From contig JAFGDW010000363.1 in the NCBI GenBank assembly GCA_016931935.1, positions 1 to 50,931 on the forward strand: a DNA stretch of 50,931 nt. Direction: 5' to 3'. This document shows positions 19,633-27,152 of this stretch, piece by piece. Every line of letters starts with the position of its first letter. Positions within the stretch are counted from its first letter, which is position 1. A program made the position numbers and the translations under genes. The notes below the pieces were generated by a model that saw nothing but the letters and a program-made list of their open reading frames with translations, was not told the origin of the DNA and made no database searches. The stretch is from Candidatus Zhuqueibacterota bacterium (GTDB lineage: Bacteria > Zhuqueibacterota > Zhuqueibacteria > Thermofontimicrobiales > Thiofontviventaceae).

Positions 19633-21126
19633 ATGAATAAAATTATTCACATATTCCTGGCATTGATAACGCTGATTCTGGTTCTTCCCATTTTAGCTCC
19701 TGCACAAGAACTTCGCAATTTGCAGCTTCAATACGAACAGGCACGCAAGCAATTGGAATTTGCCAGAGATGTTTATGCCAGCTATCCCATTACTACCGGA
19801 CGCACCTTACTCGTGGAAGCTGAAAAAAATCTGGAAACTGCACGGGCATTTTGGGAGTCAGGTCAGTATCTTCGATCGCGACGCCATCTGGAAACGGCAA
19901 TAATGCTAATAGAAAGAGCGCTGGGCCAAATTCTGCGTGAACCAATTCAACTTCAACGCGAACGTTTGGATGAGTTGATTGAACGAGCAGAAAATCTAGT
20001 GGGCAGGGGAAGCAATCCAAACGCAGAAAAATTTATACAACAAGCGAAAGATCATCGCTCACGGGCAATTCGTGCATTCTCGTCTCAGCAATATCAGTTA
20101 GCGTTAGAACAATTCCGTTATGCTACTTATATGGCAAATAAAGCAGTGGAAATCGCGACCCAACAAAGCGATAATATTCTTGAACGGGTTCGTGATGAAG
20201 AGGCGCGGTTGGAGGAATTGTTCGAACGTGCACGAAAAGCGATTGAAGAGAGAGATAATCCTGCAGCACAGAAATTTTATCAATTAGCGGAACGACAACA
20301 ACAACAGATAGAGCGCTTGAAATCAAGTCGAAATTATGACCAGGTTATTGAACACATCAACCAGGCAACACGGCTTTTGTTACGTGCAATCGATATCGCA
20401 TCAGATAATAAGAAACAAATCGAGCTGAGAGTTTTCGATGATGTAATCGCACTCGATGAATTAATTGAAAATTTAAATAATTCAATTGAATCAACTGGTG
20501 AATCTAATAACACGCGCATTGATTTTCTGCTTGACCGCATCTACAGCCTGCAACAGCAGGCACATCAAGCCCTTGAAGAACAGAAATATCAGGAATGTCA
20601 ATTTCATACCAGAATGGCCCGTAAATTAGTCGAGCGTGCATTACAAATCGCCAGTAGAAAAAATCCGCGACAATATGAGCAACGCGTGTATGATGAACTA
20701 GATCAATTGGAAATATCAATCGATAATGTCAGGCAGAAACTATCGTCCTCAACACAACCAGAGGCCGAAGAAATGCTAAACATGGCGGAACGCATTTCAA
20801 ATCGAGCAAAGCAATTTGCCGATCGAAATAATATTGCTGCCGCACTTGCTAATATCGCCGTGAGTAACCAAATTTTATTAAAAACGGAAGCGCTAATAGA
20901 TGGACTTAGTTCGGATGAGCAAAGTGATGGCCTTACGAATAATATTAACAGACTCCGACAATTAATAAGTGAACATAACGAACAATCAAATCAACCACGT
21001 CTTTTATTCCGTGAAGCTCAACATATGCTCGCCCAGGCAGAAACTTATATAACTAAAGGCTATTTACAGGCCGCACGAATATGTATTGATGCAGCGGATC
21101 GTTATTTACAACGAGTGAAAAATTGA
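19633..21126 (+). CDS. Exported helical-repeat protein, unknown function
   Basis: A 497-residue protein with a signal peptide (MNKIIHIFLALITLILVLP..., cleaved near PAQ), so periplasmic or surface-bound. The rest is built of about six tandem units of 80-95 residues. Each begins with a phrase like LDELIERAEN, LEELFERARK, LDELIENLNN or LDQLEISIDN, has a polar middle with 'NP(N/A)A' or a similar turn, and ends in phrases like ANKAVEIA, LLRAIDIAS or VERALQIAS. This is an all-alpha TPR-like or spectrin-like solenoid with no catalytic motif. The start at 19633 has AGAAGAG just upstream. The stop is TGA, which matters for reading UGA elsewhere in this genome. A scaffold or cell-envelope spacer role is plausible given the divergent amidase, but this is inference. 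Confidence 0.7.
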   Translation: MNKIIHIFLALITLILVLPILAPAQELRNLQLQYEQARKQLEFARDVYASYPITTGRTLLVEAEKNLETARAFWESGQYLRSRRHLETAIMLIERALGQILREPIQLQRERLDELIERAENLVGRGSNPNAEKFIQQAKDHRSRAIRAFSSQQYQLALEQFRYATYMANKAVEIATQQSDNILERVRDEEARLEELFERARKAIEERDNPAAQKFYQLAERQQQQIERLKSSRNYDQVIEHINQATRLLLRAIDIASDNKKQIELRVFDDVIALDELIENLNNSIESTGESNNTRIDFLLDRIYSLQQQAHQALEEQKYQECQFHTRMARKLVERALQIASRKNPRQYEQRVYDELDQLEISIDNVRQKLSSSTQPEAEEMLNMAERISNRAKQFADRNNIAAALANIAVSNQILLKTEALIDGLSSDEQSDGLTNNINRLRQLISEHNEQSNQPRLLFREAQHMLAQAETYITKGYLQAARICIDAADRYLQRVKN

Positions 21127-21345
21127 TAGCCGCCTCACGCTTTAAAAAGCTCGATTGTCGGAAAAAATTTCCTGATGATATTTTCCTTCCGATTCACCCT
21201 CCAGAATATTCTTTTCGGTTATTGTCAAATAAAAACCTGATATTATGAAAATTTAATTTCAATAAATTTTGCTTGCTTCAAAAAAACAGGCTGCGTATAT
21301 TATACAACATGTGATTACAAACATTAACCATCGTGGTGAAAAAAC

Positions 21346-22476
21346 ATGACAATTTCCAATATCTTTGTCCGTTCATTCAAGTCCATATTTGAACTTACGT
21401 TCCCGGTTGATTCGCAAATTACTGTCCTGATTGGACCGAATGAAAGCGGCAAAACTAACATCCTTCGTTCGATTGAAGCTTTCAAGGCTGAATCTCCGTT
21501 TGATACCAACCTGACCTGCCAATATTCTGAACATTATTATCAGAAACGTTGTCCTGAAATCGCACTTGAAGTTTCCAATCTAACCAAAGAAAATAAACGC
21601 GACCTGACAGCAATTTCGGAAGTATTCAAAAATACCGAAAGTTTTTATATTAAACGCGACGGAACGAATATCGAAAATTATGCAGTATTTATTGATGATA
21701 CGGCAGTGCAAATCCCCGATATGAAAAAATTACTCAAAATGCTGCCGAAAATTCTGTATTTCGAAGATATTCCCCTTCTAAAAAATCGTATCGATTTTTA
21801 CAGCCTGGTGGACGGACGCCCCGGATTTACTACCGAGCGAAATTTATTGAAAATTGGCGGCCTGGATAATTATGAAATCATTTTTGAAGATTCAACCCGA
21901 GGACGTCGAGCTTCTGAAGAGGCTGGACGAATAATCACTGAGCATATCAGACGAGTTTGGTCGCAGGAACCGACTATCGAAATAAAATTAAATGTTAACG
22001 GCAAAGTGCTGTACATAGATGTGAGTGATAAAACAACAGTCTTCGATACGCCTGAATCACGCAGCCTGGGATTTCGTTGGTACCTGTCATTTTACATCAA
22101 TTTCCTGGCCCAAACATTTGACACACGCGCGCACGAATACCTTTTTTTAATCGATGAACCGGGGATTCATCTACATCCTGCCGGTCAAAAGGACTTGATA
22201 AAAGTTTTGGAGTTTCTGGCACAAAAAAATCAAGTTGTATTCACCACACATTCACCATTTCTAATCAACCGCGAATACCCTAACCGCGTCCGCCTTGTAT
22301 CAAAAACACGGGAAGGCACAAAAATCGATAGCGAGGCCTATCGACAAAACTGGAAGCCATTGCGTAAATCCATTGGTTTAACAGTATCCGATCTATTCTT
22401 CTTCGGTGATCGGGGTTTTGTGTTGGACGTCTCAGGTAGCAACACCAAAATATTAAATTTATTAGGAAAGAAATAA
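21346..22476 (+). CDS. RecF/OLD-like AAA ATPase lacking the TOPRIM domain
   Basis: A 376-residue ABC-type ATPase of the AAA_15/AAA_21 group. It shows Walker A GPNESGKT (residues 28-35), a coiled middle region, a signature-like segment (SRSLGFRWYLSFY), Walker B with YLFLIDEPGIHLHP and the H-loop TTHSPFLI. Relatives in the OLD nuclease family continue with a TOPRIM nuclease domain after a phrase like 'LFFGDRxLxVEGxSD'. This protein reaches LFFFGDRGFVLDVSGSNTK and then ends, with LDVSG in place of the metal-binding VEG. It is therefore probably a nuclease-less ATPase. The next gene starts four bases after its stop, and that gene's ribosome site (AGGAAAG) lies inside the last codons, so the two are co-transcribed. 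Cellular role unknown. Confidence 0.75.
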   Translation: MTISNIFVRSFKSIFELTFPVDSQITVLIGPNESGKTNILRSIEAFKAESPFDTNLTCQYSEHYYQKRCPEIALEVSNLTKENKRDLTAISEVFKNTESFYIKRDGTNIENYAVFIDDTAVQIPDMKKLLKMLPKILYFEDIPLLKNRIDFYSLVDGRPGFTTERNLLKIGGLDNYEIIFEDSTRGRRASEEAGRIITEHIRRVWSQEPTIEIKLNVNGKVLYIDVSDKTTVFDTPESRSLGFRWYLSFYINFLAQTFDTRAHEYLFLIDEPGIHLHPAGQKDLIKVLEFLAQKNQVVFTTHSPFLINREYPNRVRLVSKTREGTKIDSEAYRQNWKPLRKSIGLTVSDLFFFGDRGFVLDVSGSNTKILNLLGKK

Positions 22477-22480
22477 AGCT

Positions 22481-23398
22481 TTGCCATCCATTTGTGATGT
22501 TCCCGGAATCCGCGTGGGTCATGCTCAATCCGAAAAAGCAAAGACGGGATGTACCGTTATCCTGCCGGACAGAGAGGTTGTAGCCGGCGTTGATGTACGG
22601 GGCTCTGCTCCGGGCACGCACGAACTGGAATTACTTAAACCTGTTCGGCTTGTTCAACGTATCCATGCAATTTTGCTGACCGGCGGCAGCGCGTTCGGGT
22701 TAGACGCAGCCGGTGGGATTCAGCAATATCTTGAAGAACATGGAATCGGATTTGATACGGGAATTATAAAAGTTCCGATTGTTCCAGCGGCCGTCATTTT
22801 TGATTTGGGTGTTGGTGATCCAAAAGTACGACCCGACAAAAAGATGGGCTATAAGGCAGCTAAAAATGCAACATCATCCGATACGAGAACCGGATTAGTC
22901 GGAGCAGGTATTGGGGCAACTGTTGGCAAATTGCTCGGTACTGAACACTGCATGGCGGGGGGAATTGGCATGTGGTCAACAACATTCAGCGATGGCACGA
23001 TAATCGGCGCATTGGTGGTTGTGAATGCCTTTGGTAATATTTATGATCCCTGGCGTCATCAATTCATTGCTGGTGCACGCGTTTCGTCGGATCAACCCGT
23101 GATTGATCCTGTACAGAATATTGACGATTGGATATTACCCTTTAGTCCGGGATCAAACACCACACTTGGTGTTATCGCGACCAATGTTGCGCTGTCCAAA
23201 GAAGAATGCACAAAAATAGCACAAATGGCCCACGACGGATTCGCGCGGACGATAATTCCCGCCCACACTCAAGTTGACGGTGACATCATCTTTGCAATTT
23301 CAACCGAAGAAAAGCAAGCCGGGCAGACTGACTTTCTCAAGATAGGAATCGGTGCTGCCGATGTCATGGCACGTGCTGTAATTCAAGCTGTGAATTAA
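22481..23398 (+). CDS. P1-family peptidase (DmpA/BapA-like aminopeptidase)
   Basis: A 305-residue N-terminal-nucleophile hydrolase of family S58, whose members cleave L-aminopeptides, D-esters or beta-peptides after self-cleavage into two chains. Visible family segments are VPGIRVGHAQ at 7-16, LTGGSAFGLDAAGG at 66-79 and PGSNTTLGVIATN at 223-235. By analogy self-cleavage would free Thr227 as the nucleophile. The start is TTG at 22481, preceded by AGGAAAG, so expression is probably coupled to the ATPase upstream. No signal peptide is present, so it is cytoplasmic. The physiological substrate of most such enzymes is unknown. A strong terminator follows. Confidence 0.85.
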   Translation: MPSICDVPGIRVGHAQSEKAKTGCTVILPDREVVAGVDVRGSAPGTHELELLKPVRLVQRIHAILLTGGSAFGLDAAGGIQQYLEEHGIGFDTGIIKVPIVPAAVIFDLGVGDPKVRPDKKMGYKAAKNATSSDTRTGLVGAGIGATVGKLLGTEHCMAGGIGMWSTTFSDGTIIGALVVVNAFGNIYDPWRHQFIAGARVSSDQPVIDPVQNIDDWILPFSPGSNTTLGVIATNVALSKEECTKIAQMAHDGFARTIIPAHTQVDGDIIFAISTEEKQAGQTDFLKIGIGAADVMARAVIQAVN

Positions 23399-23412
23399 TA
23401 GTGTTATCAACT

Positions 23413-23444
23413 AAAAAAGGCAACCATAATTGGTTGCCTTTTTT
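23413..23444. terminator. Rho-independent terminator, bidirectional
   Basis: A perfect 14-bp stem (six A, then ggcaacca, pairing with tggttgcc and six T) with the loop TAAT. It lies 14 bases after the peptidase stop and 25 bases from the end of the convergent regulator gene. With a T-tract on either strand it should end both transcripts. Confidence 0.95.
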
Positions 23445-23469
23445 AATTCATAATCTTCCAAATTGACGA

Positions 23470-24444
23470 TCAGTCTTTTGGAATCGAATACTTCTTCATT
23501 TTAAATCTTAAAGTAGCTTCGGGAATACCCAGCAGACGTGCCGCTTTTACTTGATTTCCACCAAATTTACCCAGCGCTTTTTTAATAAGGTAAATTTCAA
23601 CATCTGAAACAATACCTTTTAAATTGCGAGGTTCCAGAAAATCGAGTGGATGACGTTTTATTCGAAATGGCAGGTAATCGGGCGATAATTCACCTTCGGG
23701 TGACATAATAATGAGATTTTGCACAGTGTTCTCAAGCTCCCGGATATTGCCTTTCCAATCATACTCAAGAATGGATTCAAATATTTCGGATTGTACAGCA
23801 GGCTCTTCTGACTTATTTTCATCACAATATTTTGCCAGGAAATAGGAAAATAATTCCGGGATATCTTGTTTGCGCTCACGAAGGGCTGGTATTTTCACGG
23901 TCAAAGTATTAAGCAGGTGATATAAATCACGGCGGAATTCATTTTTTTCGACTTCCGGTGTCATATCATCTTCAACAGATGAAATCACGCGAATATCGAT
24001 TTCAATGTTTTCCGAACCTCCGACGCGACGAAATGTACCATCTTCAAGGATCCGCAGAAATTCATCCTGATAGTCCTTATTCATCGCATCAAGATTATCT
24101 AAGTACAATATACCTTTATGTGCTTTTTCTAACAGGCCAATTGTTCTTGTAACGGAATCTTCATACTCACCCTCTTCACCATATAAATGTTTTGCTTCAA
24201 TTGTTTTTCCAAATGAAGCACAATTAATTTTAACCAGATTTTTATTTTTTCTATTGCTGCGCAAATGTACATGTTGTGCAAACAGATCTTTACCAACACC
24301 AGTTTCGCCGACAATTAGAATATTCCCTTCAATCTTGGCTAATTTCTTCGTCGCTCGCCTTACTCGACGTGCTTCAGGACTATTTCCTACAATCGAAATA
24401 TCCTGTAAGACATCCAACGAGCTTTCACCCAGTCTACGACTCAT
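23470..24444 (-). CDS. NtrC-type AAA+ regulator lacking GAFTGA and Walker B Glu
   Basis: A 324-residue protein with the fold of bacterial enhancer-binding proteins: AAA+ domain (about 15-250) and C-terminal Fis-type helix-turn-helix (about 278-320, NQVKAARLLGIPEATLRFKM). There is no receiver or other sensor domain. Walker A (GETGVGKD, 46-53), arginine-finger region (FRRDLYHLLN, 170-179) and sensor II region (DWKGNIRELEN) are present. Two key elements are not. Where GAFTGA contacts sigma54, this protein has GEYEDS (92-97), and the Walker B pair Asp-Glu is Asp116-Asn117 (ILYLDNL). It is thus unlikely to activate sigma54 normally; a sigma70-type regulator (as TyrR, which also lacks a usable GAFTGA), a repressor or a dead ATPase is possible. 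GGAGGAG lies just upstream. It is the last gene of a three-gene set with two membrane proteins. Confidence 0.85.
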   Translation of the reverse strand: MSRRLGESSLDVLQDISIVGNSPEARRVRRATKKLAKIEGNILIVGETGVGKDLFAQHVHLRSNRKNKNLVKINCASFGKTIEAKHLYGEEGEYEDSVTRTIGLLEKAHKGILYLDNLDAMNKDYQDEFLRILEDGTFRRVGGSENIEIDIRVISSVEDDMTPEVEKNEFRRDLYHLLNTLTVKIPALRERKQDIPELFSYFLAKYCDENKSEEPAVQSEIFESILEYDWKGNIRELENTVQNLIIMSPEGELSPDYLPFRIKRHPLDFLEPRNLKGIVSDVEIYLIKKALGKFGGNQVKAARLLGIPEATLRFKMKKYSIPKD

Positions 24445-24461
24445 TCGAACTCCTCCTACAT

Positions 24462-25538
24462 TTACTTGTTAAGATATGTATTCAACTCATATTTCTTTTT
24501 CATTACAAATCGGAGATATGCTATAAGAATTGCTGCAGAAGCGATAAACGTACCGAGAATTCGTTTGCCATAACCTTCCGGGAAAAAGAAAATGAATAGC
24601 GTTGATGAAATTAACATGAGAATAATAAAAAATATTCGATTTGGTACAATATTAAAGTATAGCCCCCATTTATTCAGGATTGATCTCAGTGTTGATTGTT
24701 TTTTCTTTACTTTGATCCGAAGTTTTGCTTCATTGAATAGCAGATCATCATAAAAACGACCATATTCCGATGTTACTGACCGTAATTTTCGAAATAACAG
24801 AACCGCAATCAATATTAAAATTATTGTAAGGATATACTGGCTTTTTGGTGAGAGTACTCCGTACAACTCGGTGATACCGTCTACGATATCATATACTACC
24901 AGGAAGAAAAATATGCCCATCATTGGATTTATTAACTCGCCAATCGGCCGTTCGTTTTTATAGTATTGAAATCCATAAAGTCCAATGAAAAAGAACGCTA
25001 ACAAATGTGATTCAATAACACAAAGCTGCAATTCACGATAATGTCCCTGTATCAGAACATAATTGGCATTAACTAAAAACCGAAAATACAACGCTGCATG
25101 AATGGGTAAAATAATGATAAATGTTTTAATGTATTTAACAACAGTTCTCTCATGATGAAAGAGATAGTCTATTATTACAAAAACAATCATTGTTCCCATT
25201 AATAAGGAAAGCAAAAATTTCCGATATGGAAACAATCGGTACATCAGATAATCGGAACCAATAAGGTACTCATTTCCAACGAACAAGTGAATGAAACCAA
25301 GCGAATAGACAAGCGACAGCAACGTAAAGTTTAAAAATATATAACGATTACGTTTTGCTTGACGATAAATGTGGAAGCTTATGAGAAAAATAAGAAAATA
25401 GAGGCTATAATTGACAACGATGTAATTATGTACACGCCAATGCCAAGAAGGGACAAGGATAAGAAACAAAACAAGTACAGTAAATGCGAACCAGGTATTT
25501 ATTATCCAGCAAAGAATCTTGTTGAGCTGACGAGTCAT
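24462..25538 (-). CDS. Polytopic membrane protein, unknown function
   Basis: A 358-residue integral membrane protein. About seven helices span residues 10-255 (for example TVLVLFLILVP, FLLSLLMGTMIVFVIIDYLF, GIFFFLVVYDIVDG). A basic cytoplasmic segment of about 50 residues (RKLRSVTSEYGRFYDDLLFNEAKLRIKVKKK) follows, and then two more helices (about 300-345). No enzyme motif is visible. The layout loosely resembles 7TM receptor-like sensor modules. It is 17 bases upstream of the unusual AAA+ regulator and six bases after the small membrane gene, so the three are very likely one operon and this protein may be the signal input for the regulator. That role is inferred only from gene order. Confidence 0.7.
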   Translation of the reverse strand: MTRQLNKILCWIINTWFAFTVLVLFLILVPSWHWRVHNYIVVNYSLYFLIFLISFHIYRQAKRNRYIFLNFTLLSLVYSLGFIHLFVGNEYLIGSDYLMYRLFPYRKFLLSLLMGTMIVFVIIDYLFHHERTVVKYIKTFIIILPIHAALYFRFLVNANYVLIQGHYRELQLCVIESHLLAFFFIGLYGFQYYKNERPIGELINPMMGIFFFLVVYDIVDGITELYGVLSPKSQYILTIILILIAVLLFRKLRSVTSEYGRFYDDLLFNEAKLRIKVKKKQSTLRSILNKWGLYFNIVPNRIFFIILMLISSTLFIFFFPEGYGKRILGTFIASAAILIAYLRFVMKKKYELNTYLNK

Positions 25539-25544
25539 CGGAAA

Positions 25545-25811
25545 TCAATTATTCAAATCATTTGGAAGTGGAATCGGCGGTGCCGGAGTAGGATCCATGC
25601 CGATCTGGTAATTAGTTATGTCGGAGATGAACTTATGATGATGTGATGGCATTATTTGTTTTTTTATAGAATTATTTAACCATGCAGCAGTCAGCAAATA
25701 TAATATTACCGTACCTGCTAATAATCTAATCTTTTGGCCAGAATCACTCATATCATCTATATTTATATCTGGATTTTTAACTATCCGCAAATACGCTATT
25801 GAACTATCCAT
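25545..25811 (-). CDS. Small single-pass membrane protein with proline-rich tail
   Basis: An 88-residue protein, first in the operon with the polytopic protein and the AAA+ regulator. It has a polar N-terminus, one hydrophobic helix (about 29-43, LLAGTVILYLLTAAW), a His-rich loop (PSHHHKF) and a Pro-rich end (DPTPAPPIPLPNDLNN). No family is recognised. The ribosome site is weak and Met21 is an alternative start, which would leave the helix intact. The tight six-base spacing to the next gene supports its being real. Confidence 0.55.
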   Translation of the reverse strand: MDSSIAYLRIVKNPDINIDDMSDSGQKIRLLAGTVILYLLTAAWLNNSIKKQIMPSHHHKFISDITNYQIGMDPTPAPPIPLPNDLNN

Positions 25812-26039
25812 TACTATGAATTTTGCCTTATAGCCAATGTGTCTTATCGAACTCCCACCTATTTATCTCGTTTATCTTAATGAAACCCTAAATTGTTACG
25901 ATTTCAAACGCTTTCCAATTTACGAATATATTACATTAAAGTCAAGCGATTTTTTATATGGTCACTATATTTCAACGAAAAATAACTAAGAAATCCCTAA
26001 ATATAAATTGTTCGTAATTCCGAATTATTCATATTCCGT

Positions 26040-26747
26040 TTAATTTTTGGAATACTGGGCATATTTTGCGGATGATCGATTTCTGTAAAAAATTAGTGCT
26101 GTGAGAATTCCGCATAAAAAGCCTCCAATATGTGCAAACCATGCTATTCCGCCTAGAGAACCGGATCGCATGGAGAATTGAGCAGCACCACTTAAAAATT
26201 GGAAGAGAAACCAAATGCCAAGGAAAAAGTATGCAGGAATTTCTATAAATTGTAGAAATATGAAAATGGGAATAAGTGTAAGAATGCGGGCGCGAGGAAA
26301 ATATATGAAGTAGGCTCCCATAACACCAGCAATTGCTCCGCTGGCACCAACTGTAGGCATCGACGAATGGGGATTTATGTATGTATGTGCGAAACCTGAA
26401 ACAATTCCAAAAATAAGATATAATATTAAATATCGAACATGTCCCAACCGATCTTCTACATTATCACCAAATATCCATAGAAACCACATATTTCCGATTA
26501 AATGCATCCATCCACCATGCAGGAACATGGATGTTAAAAATGGATAAAAACGTTCGAATAAATTGAACCGATTTTGCGCTGTAAGTTCGAAATAGTGTTG
26601 GGGAACAATACCATAAATTTTAATAAATTCATTGATATGTACACCAAGCTTAACTTCGTGAAAAAATACAGCGACATTCACGACAATAAATAAAATAGTG
26701 ACAAACGGAAAACGATAGGCCGGGACAGTATCACGCAATGGAATCAT
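26040..26747 (-). CDS. Rhomboid-family intramembrane serine protease
   Basis: A 235-residue membrane protease that cuts within or next to membrane helices. It has the rhomboid core: HGGWMHLIGNMWFLWIFGDNVED (77-99), nucleophile Ser136 in GASGAIAG and catalytic His206 in WFAHIGGFLCG. Six or seven helices are visible. Length fits a minimal bacterial rhomboid. It starts two bases after the stop of the small protein gene at 26750-27067, so they form an operon. The substrate is unknown. Confidence 0.9.
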   Translation of the reverse strand: MIPLRDTVPAYRFPFVTILFIVVNVAVFFHEVKLGVHINEFIKIYGIVPQHYFELTAQNRFNLFERFYPFLTSMFLHGGWMHLIGNMWFLWIFGDNVEDRLGHVRYLILYLIFGIVSGFAHTYINPHSSMPTVGASGAIAGVMGAYFIYFPRARILTLIPIFIFLQFIEIPAYFFLGIWFLFQFLSGAAQFSMRSGSLGGIAWFAHIGGFLCGILTALIFYRNRSSAKYAQYSKN

Positions 26748-26749
26748 AC

Positions 26750-27067
26750 TTAACTCAGCGTGTACTCGTTTTCCGCAGTTTTAGTAATTACAATTTTTTT
26801 CCCGAAATGCAATGGGTACAAAGACCGAAATTCTCGTAAATCAATTTTATAGCTGTTTTTTGGTTTTGATGGGCCCACTGACCATCTCGGAACTTCTGAT
26901 AACATTACCTCTGCTTTTTTTGTTTCACCATCCGACTGAATCATTAAGGAAAACGGTTTTCCCGGCTTTGGAAATACATCCAGTCCGTTTTTCAGAACCA
27001 GAATATACTGTCCCTGGGCTTCTTCATCACTAAGCTTACGTTGATAGGTTTTTTGCTCTGTAGCCAT
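26750..27067 (-). CDS. Small soluble protein of unknown function
   Basis: A 105-residue, charged protein without membrane segment or signal peptide. A few phrases (GQYILVLKNGLDVFPKPGKP, EVPRWSVG, LREFRSLYPLHFGKK) suggest a compact beta-rich fold; I do not recognise a family. The start at 27067 has AAGGAG about ten bases upstream; twenty more upstream codons are possible but have no such site. It is translationally linked to the rhomboid gene two bases downstream, which makes a shared membrane-protein quality-control task possible (inference). Confidence 0.65.
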   Translation of the reverse strand: MATEQKTYQRKLSDEEAQGQYILVLKNGLDVFPKPGKPFSLMIQSDGETKKAEVMLSEVPRWSVGPSKPKNSYKIDLREFRSLYPLHFGKKIVITKTAENEYTLS

Positions 27068-27152
27068 ACGCTGAAATCTCCTTCTTAAATGCATGTTTAA
27101 TATAATAAAGCGTATGGCAAATGTCAAGCCATTTCATTGAAATGATTACAAA

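Noticed and set aside
21346..23398. Anti-phage defence system (OLD-like ATPase with a partner)
   Set aside because: The TOPRIM nuclease is absent, the partner is a cytosolic P1 peptidase rather than a Gabija/Septu-type helicase or HNH protein, and no other defence gene is near.
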